Shown: positions 16,188-25,414 of the stretch, one piece after another
Position numbering within the stretch: position 1 is the stretch's first letter
Layout: every line of letters begins with the position of its first letter
Source of the DNA: SHZI01 sp038214295
Lineage (GTDB): Bacteria; Pseudomonadota; Gammaproteobacteria; Steroidobacterales; GCA-2729495
DNA: 64,000 bases
Direction of reading: 5' to 3'
Assembly: GCA_038214295.1 (NCBI GenBank)
Contig: JBBQSA010000005.1
Coordinates: forward strand, 35,918-99,917
Translations under genes and position numbers: made by a program
Notes under the pieces: generated by a model
The model's input: only the letters and a program-made list of their open reading frames with translations
Told to the model about the DNA's origin: nothing
The model's database searches: none

Positions 16188-16898
16188 TCAGGCCTTTCGG
16201 ACCGGAAGTTCTGCTTCGTCCTCGTCGATGCCCGCGGCCTGGTTCGCGAAGAAGCGGCGGACCTTCAGCGCCTGGCGCAGCTTGGCCTGGCGCACGTAGG
16301 TCTGGGTCAGCAGGTCCTTCATGGTTTCCAGCAGCACCGCCGCCTGGCGGCGGTCGTATTCCGGCTCGTGCCTGCTGGCGTCCGGGTCGAAGATGATCCG
16401 GCGCACGGCGTTGAACGTGGCGTCGTCGATATCGCCCAGGTCCTGGACCTCGGCGACCTGGTCGAAGACGCGCAATCGCCCGGCATCGCCCACGTCCTCG
16501 AACACCGCCCGGGAAGTCTGCCGGCACATGGCGGCGAAGGCTTGCCAGAGCCCGCTGCTGAAGCAGGCGAGCGCTTCACGGAAACGGGCGGCCACCTCGG
16601 GTGGCAGGTAGTTCAGGCTGAAGCGTTCCGGCGGTTGCTCGACGGGCTGGGGCAGCGGGTGGAGCTCGACGCGATCGTCCCGCCAGGCCCGCGTCCGGTA
16701 ACGGAGGAATACCGGCGCCTTGCAGCCGGCGCATTGCAGGACGACCCCGATCTGCGCCGGACGTTCAGCCTTCAGCTTGTGGAAGGCGGGGAAGGCGGTC
16801 ACGGTCATTGGCCCGAGGTTGCCGCAGTGGGGGCATTCCATGGTGCCCGTGCCACCGTTGCGCTCGAAGCGTCCGTCTGCGGTGATGCTGGCTGTCAT
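16188..16898 (-). CDS. Zinc-ribbon protein with DUF4145-like domain
   Basis: A 236-residue cytoplasmic protein. CPHCG and CAGCK form a two-knuckle zinc ribbon in the first 70 residues. From about residue 105 there is an all-helical part, EVAARFREALACFSSGLWQA, continuing AAMCRQTSRAVFEDVG, that resembles DUF4145, a domain of unknown function related to HEPN-like folds. The tail is Lys/Arg/Glu-rich. ATG at 16898 has GAGG upstream; earlier in-frame starts give unlikely leader sequence. No operon partner is evident beyond ettA, which lies 68 bases upstream on the same strand. The family name is tentative. Confidence 0.65.
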   Translation of the reverse strand: MTASITADGRFERNGGTGTMECPHCGNLGPMTVTAFPAFHKLKAERPAQIGVVLQCAGCKAPVFLRYRTRAWRDDRVELHPLPQPVEQPPERFSLNYLPPEVAARFREALACFSSGLWQAFAAMCRQTSRAVFEDVGDAGRLRVFDQVAEVQDLGDIDDATFNAVRRIIFDPDASRHEPEYDRRQAAVLLETMKDLLTQTYVRQAKLRQALKVRRFFANQAAGIDEDEAELPVRKA

Positions 16899-16966
16899 GG
16901 CTGCCTCGTCGCTGGTGAATACGCCTGGTGGGTCAACTTGGCGAGTCAGAACTGGCGAGTCAGGAC

Positions 16967-18640
16967 CTAGCGCGTCAGGGGCTTGAAGCGGATCCGGTGC
17001 GGGTTGCTGGCATCGTCGCCAATACGCCGCTTGAGGTCCGCCTCGTAGTCCGCGTAGTTGCCCTGGAACCATAGCACCTGGCTGTTACCTTCAAACGCGA
17101 GAATGTGGGTTGCGATGCGGTCCAGGAACCAGCGGTCGTGGGAGATCACGATCGCGCAGCCGGGAAATTCCAGCAGCGCCTCCTCGAGTGCGCGCAGGGT
17201 TTCCACGTCGAGATCGTTGGTGGGCTCGTCGAGCAGCAACACGTTGCCGCCGGATTTCAGCACCTTCGCGAGATGCACCCGGTTGCGTTCGCCGCCCGAG
17301 AGTTCGCCGATCAGCTGCTGCTGCTGGGTGCCCTTGAAATTGAAGCGCCCGCAATAGGCCCGGGACGGGGTCTCGTACTTCCCGATCTTGAGCAGGTCCT
17401 CGCCGCCGGAAATCTCCGCCCAGACGGTCTTGGTGTCGTCCAGCGACTGGCGGGACTGGTCTACGGCCGCCAGCTGCACGGTGTCGCCGAAGCGGATCTC
17501 GCCGCCATCGGGCTTTTCGAGGTCGGTCAGCATCCGGAACAGCGTGGTCTTGCCCGCGCCGTTCGGGCCGACGATGCCGACAATGGCGCCGGGGGGAACC
17601 GTGAAGCTCAGGTCCTCGATCAGCAGCCGGTCGCCATAACCCTTGCGCAGGTGACTGACCTCGATCACGAGGTCACCGAGCCGGGGCCCGGGTGGAATAT
17701 AGATTTCCTGGGTCTCCATGCGGGTCTGGTATTCCTGGGACACGAGTTCCTGGAAGCGGGAGAGGCGGGCCTTGCTCTTGGCCTGCCGGGCCTTGGGATT
17801 CGCGCGCACCCACTCGAGCTCGGCCTTGATGGACTTCTGGCGGGCCTGCTCGGACTTCTCCTCCAGCGCCAGGCGCTTCTCCTTCTGGTCCAGCCAGGAC
17901 GAGTAGTTGCCTTCCCAGGGAATGCCGTGGCCCCGGTCGAGCTCCAGGATCCAGCCGGCCACGTTGTCCAGGAAGTAGCGGTCATGGGTCACCGCGATGA
18001 CGGTGCCCGGGTAGCTCTCGAGGAACTTCTCCAGCCAGGCCACGGACGCCGCATCCAGGTGGTTTGTCGGCTCGTCCAGCAGCAGCATGTCCGGCTCGGA
18101 CAGCAGCAGGCGGCAAAGCGCAACGCGGCGGCGTTCGCCGCCGGAGAGCTTGTCAACTAATGCGTCCCAGTCCGGCAGGCGCAGGGCGTCGGCGGCGATC
18201 TCGAGCTTGCGTTCGATCTCCCAGCCGTTCTTCGCGTCGATCTTGTCCTGCAGCTTGCCCTGTTCCTCGAGGAGCTTGTTCATCGCGTCGTCGTCGAGGG
18301 GCTCGGCGAACTGCTCACTGATCTCGTTGTAGCGCTTCACCAGCGCCATCATCTCGCCAAGGCCTTCCTCGGCGATTTCCCGCACGGTCTTGCCGGCGGG
18401 TAGTTCCGGCTCCTGGGCCAGGTAGCCGATGCGGATCCCGGGCTGCGGCCGGGCCTCGCCTTCAAACTCCTTGTCGACGCCCGCCATGATTCGGAGGAGG
18501 GTGGATTTGCCGGAGCCGTTGAGGCCGAGAACGCCGATCTTGGCGCCCGGGAAGAAACTTAAGGAGATGTCCTTGAGGATGAAGCGCTTCGGCGGGACGA
18601 TCTTGCCCACCCGGTTCATCGTGAATACGTACTGCGCCAC
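16967..18640 (-). CDS. ettA: Energy-dependent translational throttle protein EttA
   Basis: An ABC-F ATPase that binds the ribosomal E site and gates the first elongation steps according to ADP/ATP ratio. The 557-residue protein has two ABC cassettes with Walker A GLNGSGKST and GPNGAGKTT, signatures LSGGERRRVALC and LSGGERNRVHLA, and Walker B LLLLDEPTNHLD and LLLDEPTNDLD. It carries the EttA-type arm and the PtIM linker. The N-terminus AQYVFTMNRVGK matches known EttA, which fixes the GTG start at 18640. Confidence 0.96.
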   Translation of the reverse strand: MAQYVFTMNRVGKIVPPKRFILKDISLSFFPGAKIGVLGLNGSGKSTLLRIMAGVDKEFEGEARPQPGIRIGYLAQEPELPAGKTVREIAEEGLGEMMALVKRYNEISEQFAEPLDDDAMNKLLEEQGKLQDKIDAKNGWEIERKLEIAADALRLPDWDALVDKLSGGERRRVALCRLLLSEPDMLLLDEPTNHLDAASVAWLEKFLESYPGTVIAVTHDRYFLDNVAGWILELDRGHGIPWEGNYSSWLDQKEKRLALEEKSEQARQKSIKAELEWVRANPKARQAKSKARLSRFQELVSQEYQTRMETQEIYIPPGPRLGDLVIEVSHLRKGYGDRLLIEDLSFTVPPGAIVGIVGPNGAGKTTLFRMLTDLEKPDGGEIRFGDTVQLAAVDQSRQSLDDTKTVWAEISGGEDLLKIGKYETPSRAYCGRFNFKGTQQQQLIGELSGGERNRVHLAKVLKSGGNVLLLDEPTNDLDVETLRALEEALLEFPGCAIVISHDRWFLDRIATHILAFEGNSQVLWFQGNYADYEADLKRRIGDDASNPHRIRFKPLTR

Positions 18641-18769
18641 TGAAGATCCTGACTGCCGCTTGCTGGCCGCGTGCTGGAGAAACCGGAGAGTGGCGGCATT
18701 ATCGGGCAAGGGCAGGACCTTGCAAAGCTATACTCGGGTTCTTATCGGCGGGTGTTCTGGAGACTGGCG

Positions 18770-19738
18770 GTGGATTCGGGGCAGAACGATGTGCTCGTGC
18801 TGAAGGGTGCGAACATCGCCGCCTATGGCTTCGGCGACGGTCATCCCTTCGGCCCGGATCGCCACGACGCCTTCCAGCACGAACTGGCCAGCCGGGGCCT
18901 GGCCGAGCGGGTCACCCTGGCCTGCGCCACGGAGGCAACCCACACCGAACTCGCCGCCTTTCACACCCGTGAGCACATCGCCCGGGTCGAAACCCTGTGC
19001 TTCGAAGGCTCGGGCTGGCTCGACGGGGGAGATACGCCGGCCCGGCGCGGGCTGGACGCCGCCGCCGCCGCCGTCGTCGGCGCCTCGATTTTCGCGATGG
19101 AGAACATCATGGCCGGCCATGCGCGCCGCGCCTTCGTGCCGATCGCGGGCCTGCACCACGCGGCGCGGGACCGGGCCGCTGGCTTCTGCATCTACAACGA
19201 CTGCGGGGTCGTCCTCGAGCTGCTCCGGTCCCGGCACGGCCTGCGCCGGGTCGCCTATGTGGACATTGACGCCCACCACGGTGACGGGGTCTTCTACGCC
19301 TTCGAGGAGGATCCCGACATCGGCTTTGCCGACCTGCACGAGGACGGGCAGTACCTGTACCCGGGCACCGGGGCTGCCATGGAAACCGGCCGTGGGGCCG
19401 CCGAGGGCACGAAGCTCAACATCCCGCTGGCGCCCGGGGCCGGCGACCACGACTTCCGGCGGGCCTGGGAGCGGGTCGAGGCCTATCTCGCGGACTTCCG
19501 CCCCGAGTTCATTGTTTTCCAGTGCGGTGCCGACAGCGTGGCGGGCGACCCGCTCGCCCACCTGCAACTGTCCCCGGCCGCCCATGGCTATGCTGCCGCG
19601 CGGTTATGCGCCCTGGCGGACCGCTATGGCGGCGGGCGGCTGCTGGCGACCGGCGGCGGTGGCTACAACCGGCGCAACCTGGCCCTGGCCTGGACCAGCG
19701 TCGTGGAGGCCTTCGTCGCCGCCGGGCAGCCTGCCTGA
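18770..19738 (+). CDS. Histone-deacetylase-like (AcuC-type) amidohydrolase
   Basis: A zinc-dependent deacetylase of the HDAC/AcuC superfamily, 322 residues. Motifs seen are GLHHAARDRAAGFC, VDIDAHHGDGVFY with the zinc-ligand Asp/His set, YPGTG, and GGGGYNRRN at the end. Bacterial members remove acetyl groups from acetyl-CoA synthetase or from polyamine-like substrates; which applies here is unknown. The start is GTG at 18770 (GGAG seven bases upstream) or GTG at 18791. It is divergent from ettA. Confidence 0.88.
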   Translation: MDSGQNDVLVLKGANIAAYGFGDGHPFGPDRHDAFQHELASRGLAERVTLACATEATHTELAAFHTREHIARVETLCFEGSGWLDGGDTPARRGLDAAAAAVVGASIFAMENIMAGHARRAFVPIAGLHHAARDRAAGFCIYNDCGVVLELLRSRHGLRRVAYVDIDAHHGDGVFYAFEEDPDIGFADLHEDGQYLYPGTGAAMETGRGAAEGTKLNIPLAPGAGDHDFRRAWERVEAYLADFRPEFIVFQCGADSVAGDPLAHLQLSPAAHGYAAARLCALADRYGGGRLLATGGGGYNRRNLALAWTSVVEAFVAAGQPA

Positions 19739-19809
19739 CCCTCCCGCGAGACCCCGCGACCCCGCGGGCCTCGGTTAGAATGTCCTGCTTTCCCCTGCGG
19801 AGCTCACCG

Positions 19810-21063
19810 ATGCTCAATACCCATTCCGACCTCGCCGGGTTCGACCCGGAAATTGCCCGCGCGATCGCCAGCGAGGAGCGCCGCCAGGAGGAGCATGTCG
19901 AGCTGATTGCCTCGGAAAACTACGTCAGCAAGCGGGTCCTCGAGGTCCAGGGTTCGGTGCTGACGAACAAGTACGCGGAAGGCTATCCCGGCAAGCGCTA
20001 CTACGGCGGCTGCCAGTTCGTCGACATCGCTGAGAACCTGGCCATCGACCGGGCGAAGCAGCTCTTCTCTGCCGCCTATGCCAACGTTCAGCCGCATTCC
20101 GGCTCCCAGGCGAACGCGGCCGTCTACCTGGCGCTGCTGAAGCCGGGCGACACGGTGCTCGGCATGAGCCTCGCCCACGGCGGACATCTCACCCACGGCT
20201 CGCCGGTCAACTTCTCCGGGCGCCTGTTCAATATCGTCTCCTACGGCGTCCATGCCGAGACCGGCCTCATCAACTATGACGAAGTGGCCAGCCTTGCCCG
20301 CGAGCACAAGCCGCGCATGATCATCGCCGGGTTCTCGGCCTACTCCCGGGTCGTCGACTGGCAGAAGTTCCGCGACATCGCAGACAGTGTCGGCGCCTAC
20401 CTGTTCGTCGACATGGCGCACGTCGCTGGCCTGGTCGCCGCGGGCGAGTACCCGAACCCGGTGAACATCGCTGACGTCACGACCACGACCACCCACAAGA
20501 CACTGCGTGGACCCCGTGGCGGCCTGATCCTCGCCGGACCGAACGAGGAGATCCACAAGAAGATGAATTCGCTGATCTTCCCCGGCACCCAGGGCGGCCC
20601 GCTGATGCACGTGATTGCCGCCAAGGCGGTCGCCTTCCTCGAGGCGCTGCAGCCGGAGTTCAAGGTCTACCAGAAGGACGTAAAGGCGAACGCCGCGCTG
20701 ATGGCCCAGGTTCTGACTGAGCGGGGCTACAAGATCGTGTCCGGCGGCACCGAGAACCACATGTTCCTGCTCGACCTGATCGACAAGGGGATTACCGGCA
20801 AGGATGCGGATGCCGTCCTCGACGCCTCCCACATCACGGTGAACAAGAACGCCGTCCCTAACGACCCTCGTTCGCCGTTCGTCACCAGCGGCCTGCGGCT
20901 CGGCACCCCGGCGGTGACGACCCGCGGCTTCCGTGCGGCCGAGATCCGCCAGTTGACCGGCTGGATCGCCGACATCCTGGACGACATCAAGGATGAGCGG
21001 CGCGCCACGAAGGTGCGCCAGCAGGTGATCGAGCTCTGCGGGCGCTTCCCGGTCTACCTGTAG
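19810..21063 (+). CDS. glyA: Serine hydroxymethyltransferase
   Basis: A PLP enzyme that interconverts serine and glycine while loading a one-carbon unit onto tetrahydrofolate. The 417-residue protein contains ELIASENYVS, the PLP-lysine motif in TTTTTHKTLRGPRGG and a C-terminal SGLRLGTPAVTTRGF, all standard. GGAG stands eight bases before the ATG. It opens a long gene run through pgpA and connects it to folate metabolism (folC and folD elsewhere in the window). Confidence 0.98.
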   Translation: MLNTHSDLAGFDPEIARAIASEERRQEEHVELIASENYVSKRVLEVQGSVLTNKYAEGYPGKRYYGGCQFVDIAENLAIDRAKQLFSAAYANVQPHSGSQANAAVYLALLKPGDTVLGMSLAHGGHLTHGSPVNFSGRLFNIVSYGVHAETGLINYDEVASLAREHKPRMIIAGFSAYSRVVDWQKFRDIADSVGAYLFVDMAHVAGLVAAGEYPNPVNIADVTTTTTHKTLRGPRGGLILAGPNEEIHKKMNSLIFPGTQGGPLMHVIAAKAVAFLEALQPEFKVYQKDVKANAALMAQVLTERGYKIVSGGTENHMFLLDLIDKGITGKDADAVLDASHITVNKNAVPNDPRSPFVTSGLRLGTPAVTTRGFRAAEIRQLTGWIADILDDIKDERRATKVRQQVIELCGRFPVYL

Positions 21064-21084
21064 CCGCGGGGCCGGTGCCAGCCC

Positions 21085-21591
21085 ATGCACTGCCCGTTCT
21101 GCAGTCATCCGGAGACGAAGGTCACTGATTCGCGGCTGGCGGGTGATGGCACACAGATTCGCCGCCGCCGGGAATGCCTTGGTTGTGGCGAGCGCTTCAC
21201 GACCTTCGAGAGCGCGGAGCTCGTCATGCCACGGGTCATCAAGCGTGATGACAGCCGGGAACCCTTTGATGATCACAAGTTGCGCAGTGGCATGATCCGG
21301 GCGCTGGAAAAGCGGCCGGTGAGTAGCGAGGCCGTGGAAGAGGCCCTGGCCCGCGTGACCCACCGGCTGCAGACGATGGGCGAACGCGAGATTCCCTCCC
21401 GGCGGATCGGCGATTTGGTGATGGAGGAACTGCGCGCGCTCGACGAGGTGGCTTACGTGCGCTACGCCTCCGTCTATCGCAGTTTTCAGGACGTGGAATC
21501 CTTCCAGGAGGAGATCCGCCGGTTGCGCGAGCTGGGTGACCAGGACCGGCGCAGGGACCAGCTGCCCCTGCTCCCGGACGACAGCGCATGA
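21085..21591 (+). CDS. nrdR: Transcriptional repressor NrdR
   Basis: Represses ribonucleotide reductase genes in response to dATP/ATP. The 168-residue protein has an N-terminal zinc ribbon (CPFCSHPETKVTDSR with RRECLGCGERFTTFE) and an ATP-cone from about residue 49. It lies 21 bases after glyA and overlaps ribD by four bases. This position is the usual one in proteobacteria. Confidence 0.97.
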   Translation: MHCPFCSHPETKVTDSRLAGDGTQIRRRRECLGCGERFTTFESAELVMPRVIKRDDSREPFDDHKLRSGMIRALEKRPVSSEAVEEALARVTHRLQTMGEREIPSRRIGDLVMEELRALDEVAYVRYASVYRSFQDVESFQEEIRRLRELGDQDRRRDQLPLLPDDSA

Positions 21592-22709
21592 GTTTTACAC
21601 CGGACGATCGCCGGCACATGGCGCGGGCACTGCAGCTCGCGGCCCGTGGCCTCAACACGACCCATCCGAATCCGCGCGTCGGTTGCGTGATCGCGACCGG
21701 GGCAACCGTCCTGGCCGAGGGCTGGCATGTGCGCGCCGGCGGACCGCACGCGGAGGCCGACGCGCTGGCGAAGGCGGGGGGCGCGGCGCGCGGCGCCACG
21801 GCCTATGTGACGCTGGAACCCTGCTGCCACACCGGGCGGACGCCGCCCTGCACGGTTGCCCTCATCGCCGCGGGCATCAGCCGCGTCGTTTACGCGGCGG
21901 CTGATCCGAATCCCCGGGTCAATGGCGGTGGCGAACGGGCGCTGCGGGCGGCGGGCCTCCAGGTCGAAGGCGGGCTGCTGGCGACCGATGCCGAGCAACT
22001 CAACGCCGGTTTCATCCACCGTATGCGCCGGGGCTGGCCGCTGGTCCGGAGCAAGATCGCCACCACGCTCGACGGGCGCACGGCGCTCGCGGACGGCCGC
22101 AGCCAGTGGCTGACAGGCGAGGCGGCCCGCGAAGATGTCCAGCGCTTCAGGGCCCGGAGCGCCGCCATCCTGACGGGCATCGGCACCGTGCTCGCCGACG
22201 ATCCGGCGCTCACCGTGCGCGAGGCCGGGCAGCCGCTGCCGGTCCAGCCGCTCCGGGTCATTCTCGACTCCGGCTGCCGCACACCGCCCGCCGCCCGGAT
22301 CCTGGCGAGACCCGGGGACGTACTGGTCTTCGACTCGGGCGAGGCCAGCGAGGCTCGGCGGGCCGCGCTGCTCGCCCGGGGTGCGCTGGTCGAGTCGGCG
22401 CCGGCAGACGACGGGCACGTCGACCTGGGCGTGGTCTTGCGCCGGCTCGGGGAACTGGAGATCAACGAGGTGTGGGTCGAAGCCGGCCCGATCCTTAACG
22501 GGGCGTTGCTGGCGGCCGGCCTGATCGATGAACTCTTGGTCTACCAGGCCGCCAGCGTGCTCGGGGCCAGCGCCCGGGGCATGTTCGACCTGCCATCCCC
22601 GGGCGACCTGGCCGGTCGGCCCCGGTTCCGCCTTGAGGAGGTCCGGCGAGTGGGCGAGGATCTGCGCCTCATTTATGTACCGGCCCCGCCGGCAGGAGAG
22701 ACCGGCTGA
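21588..22709 (+). CDS. ribD: Bifunctional riboflavin deaminase/reductase
   Basis: Catalyses the second and third steps of riboflavin synthesis, deamination and then reduction of the pyrimidine intermediate. The 373-residue protein has an N-terminal deaminase with the zinc site GGPHAEADAL and LEPCCHTGRTPPC, and a C-terminal reductase of DHFR-like fold starting near residue 150 (SKIATTLDGRTA). It overlaps nrdR by ATGA and ribE by one base. Confidence 0.97.
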   Translation: MSFTPDDRRHMARALQLAARGLNTTHPNPRVGCVIATGATVLAEGWHVRAGGPHAEADALAKAGGAARGATAYVTLEPCCHTGRTPPCTVALIAAGISRVVYAAADPNPRVNGGGERALRAAGLQVEGGLLATDAEQLNAGFIHRMRRGWPLVRSKIATTLDGRTALADGRSQWLTGEAAREDVQRFRARSAAILTGIGTVLADDPALTVREAGQPLPVQPLRVILDSGCRTPPAARILARPGDVLVFDSGEASEARRAALLARGALVESAPADDGHVDLGVVLRRLGELEINEVWVEAGPILNGALLAAGLIDELLVYQAASVLGASARGMFDLPSPGDLAGRPRFRLEEVRRVGEDLRLIYVPAPPAGETG

Positions 22710-23314
22710 TGTTCACAGGAATTATCCAGGCGCTCGGGGCTGTCCGCTCGGTCACGCCCACGCCGTCCGGCCGGCGTTTCGTCATCGGCCTCGGCGCGCT
22801 CGGCGCGCGCCCGGGTTCCCGGCCGATGAGCCTCGGTGACAGTGTCGCGGTCAACGGGGCCTGCCTGACCGTCGTGGAGTTCAGTCCCGACAGCTTCGCT
22901 GCTGACGTCTCGGCGGAGACCCTGCGAGTGACCACCCTCGGGACCCTCGGTCCCGGCAGCCCGGTGAACCTGGAGCCGGCGCTGACCCTCGCTGAACCTC
23001 TCGGCGGCCACCTGGTCACCGGGCACGTGGACGGCGTCGGTGAAGTGGCCGAGCGGCGCGAGGAGGGCGGCACCGCGATCCTGCGCTTCGCACTGCCCGA
23101 CGCCCTCCGGCGCTACGCGGCCCACAAGGGGTCGATCTGCATTGACGGGGTCAGCCTGACGATCAACGACGTCGCCGATGGCCGGGTGCTGGTGACGCTC
23201 GTGCCGCACACCCTGGCTAACACAATCATGCAACACTACCGCATCGGCACACCGGTCAACGTCGAAGTCGACCTGGTGGCGCGCTACGTGGAAAGACTCC
23301 TGGGTAATTCATGA
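22709..23314 (+). CDS. ribE: Riboflavin synthase alpha chain
   Basis: Dismutates two 6,7-dimethyl-8-ribityllumazine molecules to riboflavin. The 201-residue protein has the tandem beta-barrel architecture: MFTGIIQALG at the start, VNGACLTVVE in the first half and GHVDGVG followed by IDGVSLTIND in the second. It is coupled to ribD through TGATG and overlaps ribBX by four bases. Confidence 0.96.
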   Translation: MFTGIIQALGAVRSVTPTPSGRRFVIGLGALGARPGSRPMSLGDSVAVNGACLTVVEFSPDSFAADVSAETLRVTTLGTLGPGSPVNLEPALTLAEPLGGHLVTGHVDGVGEVAERREEGGTAILRFALPDALRRYAAHKGSICIDGVSLTINDVADGRVLVTLVPHTLANTIMQHYRIGTPVNVEVDLVARYVERLLGNS

Positions 23315-24492
23315 CGCGATTCGACAAGGGCATACCCGCCGGCACGCCGATCGGCTCCGCAGCAACCGGCTTCAGCCCGGTACCGCAGATCATCGAGGAT
23401 CTGCGCCAGGGCCGGATGGTCATCGTTGTGGATGACGAGGACCGGGAGAACGAGGGCGACCTGCTGATGGCCGCGGCCAAGGTTCGCCCCGAGGATATCA
23501 ATTTCATGGCCCGCTTCGGGCGCGGCCTGATCTGCCTGACGCTCACGCGGGCCCGCTGCCAGCAGCTGCGCCTGCCCCTGATGGTGGGGGACACGGATCG
23601 CCAGCAGAGCACCAATTTCACGGTGTCGATCGAGGCTGCGGAAGGCGTTACCACCGGGATCTCGGCCCAGGACCGGGCACGCACGGTGCGGGTGGCCGTC
23701 GGGCCCGACGCGACTCCGGACGACATCCGCCAGCCCGGCCACATCTTCCCGCTGATGGCCCAGTCCGGCGGCGTGCTGACCCGCGCCGGCCACACCGAGG
23801 CCGGGTGCGACCTGGCGCGCCTTGCCGGCTTCGAGCCCGCGGCGGTGATCGTGGAAATACTGAACGACGACGGTACGATGGCGCGGCGCCCGCAGCTGGA
23901 GGCCTTTGCGCGGGAGCACGGCCTCCGGATCGGCACCATCGCCGACCTGATCCGCTACCGGCTGCAGCACGAGGAGTCCGTCGAGCGGCTCGGTGAGCAC
24001 ATCGTCGACACCGAATTCGGGCCGTTCCGCCTGGTTGCCTACGAGGACCACGTCAGCCGTCACGTGCACCTGGCCCTCGTGAAGGGCGATCTCTCGCGGC
24101 CGGAGCCGCCGCTTGTCCGGGTCCACGTTCCGGACACGCTCGGCGACGTGGTCGGCGTGCTCAGCCCCGAACTGGGCTGGCCGCTGCACGCGGCCATGGA
24201 GCAGATCGCGGCTGCCGGTCATGGCGTCGTGGTGATCCTGCATTACGGGGAGTCCCCACGGGAGCTGCTGGCGGCATTTCATTCTCTCGGCCGCGTGGCA
24301 GGCAGCGACCGGCAGGACCCGCCGGGAGGCCAGGTGCTGCGCAGTTACGGCACCGGTGCCCAGATCCTGCGGGACCTCGGTGTGCAGCGCATGCGCGTGC
24401 TGAGCGCGCCGAAGCAGATGCACGGCCTATCGGGCTTCGGTCTCGAGGTAGTAGAGTACGTGGACGCGCCGGATCGGCGCGCCGACGGCTGA
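23311..24492 (+). CDS. ribB: RibBX: DHBP synthase with degenerate GTP cyclohydrolase II domain
   Basis: The N-terminal 210 residues are 3,4-dihydroxy-2-butanone-4-phosphate synthase: VVDDEDRENEGDL, FMARFGRGLIC, GHIFPL and the GHTEAGCDLA motif are all present. The C-terminal 180 residues resemble GTP cyclohydrolase II in layout (EFGPFRLVAYED) but contain no cysteine at all, so the three zinc-binding Cys of an active enzyme are missing. It is therefore the hybrid type called RibBX in the literature and can supply only the butanone phosphate. A separate ribA must be elsewhere. No FMN riboswitch is seen before it; the gene is inside a coupled operon. Confidence 0.93.
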   Translation: MTRFDKGIPAGTPIGSAATGFSPVPQIIEDLRQGRMVIVVDDEDRENEGDLLMAAAKVRPEDINFMARFGRGLICLTLTRARCQQLRLPLMVGDTDRQQSTNFTVSIEAAEGVTTGISAQDRARTVRVAVGPDATPDDIRQPGHIFPLMAQSGGVLTRAGHTEAGCDLARLAGFEPAAVIVEILNDDGTMARRPQLEAFAREHGLRIGTIADLIRYRLQHEESVERLGEHIVDTEFGPFRLVAYEDHVSRHVHLALVKGDLSRPEPPLVRVHVPDTLGDVVGVLSPELGWPLHAAMEQIAAAGHGVVVILHYGESPRELLAAFHSLGRVAGSDRQDPPGGQVLRSYGTGAQILRDLGVQRMRVLSAPKQMHGLSGFGLEVVEYVDAPDRRADG

Positions 24493-24501
24493 TCAGGGCA
24501 C

Positions 24502-24969
24502 ATGCGCATCCTCGAAGGACAATTAATCGCCCGCGACGTCCGTATCGTCATCCTGGCGGCGCGCTTCAACGACCTGATCGTGCGCAGCCTTGTGGACGGT
24601 GCCATCGATGCCCTGAAGCGGCACGGGGCGGGCGAGACAGACATCCACGTTGTCCGCGTGCCCGGCGCCTTCGAGCTCCCGCTGGCGGCCAAGCGCCTCG
24701 CCAAGCTGCGGCGTTACGACGGCATAGCTGCCCTGGGCGCCGTGATCCGCGGCCAGACCCCCCATTTCGACTTCGTCTGCGGCGAGTGTGCCGCCGGGCT
24801 GAACCGCGTGAGTCTCGAGCACGAAATCCCGATCGGCTTCGGCGTGCTCACCTGCGACACCGTGGACCAGGCTATGGACCGTGCTGGCGGCAAGGCGGGC
24901 AACAAGGGCGCCGATGCCGTGCTCGCCGCCCTGGAGATGGTCAGTCTCCTGCGTCAGCTGGAGGCCTGA
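24502..24969 (+). CDS. ribH: 6,7-dimethyl-8-ribityllumazine synthase
   Basis: Condenses the two riboflavin precursors; forms large icosahedral or decameric shells. The 155-residue protein has AARFNDLIVRSLVDGAIDAL, VPGAFELPLAAK and GAVIRGQTPHFDFV with the catalytic His, plus a GNKGADA near the end. It follows ribBX by nine bases. Confidence 0.97.
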   Translation: MRILEGQLIARDVRIVILAARFNDLIVRSLVDGAIDALKRHGAGETDIHVVRVPGAFELPLAAKRLAKLRRYDGIAALGAVIRGQTPHFDFVCGECAAGLNRVSLEHEIPIGFGVLTCDTVDQAMDRAGGKAGNKGADAVLAALEMVSLLRQLEA

Positions 24970-24978
24970 GCCCGCACC

Positions 24979-25395
24979 ATGGCTGCTACCGGTCGGCACG
25001 GTTCGCGCCGCCTGCTGGTGCAGGCGCTTTACCAGTACCAGCTCACCGGGCACTCGCCGGCGGAACTCGCCAGGCAGTTCGCAGCGGAGAAGGACTTCGA
25101 GAAAGTCGATGTGGAGTACTTCCGCCGGCTGCTCGACGAGGTGCTGGCGGACACTGCTGCGCTCGATGCCCTGATTGCCGGGGACGCGGATCGCCCGGTG
25201 GAGCAGCTTGATCCCGTGGAGCACGGCATCCTGTGGCTCGGCATCACCGAGCTGCAGGGCCACCCGGAGGTGCCGCTCAAGGTGGTCATTACCGAGGCCG
25301 TACGGCTGGCCCTGGAGTTCGGCGCCACCGACGGGCACCGGTACATCAATGCACTCCTGGACCGCCTAGCCCCGAGAGTGCGCCCGGCGGCCTGA
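24979..25395 (+). CDS. nusB: Transcription antitermination factor NusB
   Basis: RNA-binding helical protein that joins NusE (S10) in rRNA antitermination. It has 138 residues, with RLLVQALYQYQ at the start and LDPVEHGILWLGITEL and KVVITEAVRLALEFG later. Its position after ribH is conserved in gammaproteobacteria. Confidence 0.96.
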   Translation: MAATGRHGSRRLLVQALYQYQLTGHSPAELARQFAAEKDFEKVDVEYFRRLLDEVLADTAALDALIAGDADRPVEQLDPVEHGILWLGITELQGHPEVPLKVVITEAVRLALEFGATDGHRYINALLDRLAPRVRPAA

Positions 25396-25414
25396 CGCCG
25401 CGACCGGAGCGGTG

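Noticed and set aside
22660..23320. FMN riboswitch before the rib genes
   Set aside because: Genes are coupled or overlapping with no room for the aptamer and no sign of its conserved core.
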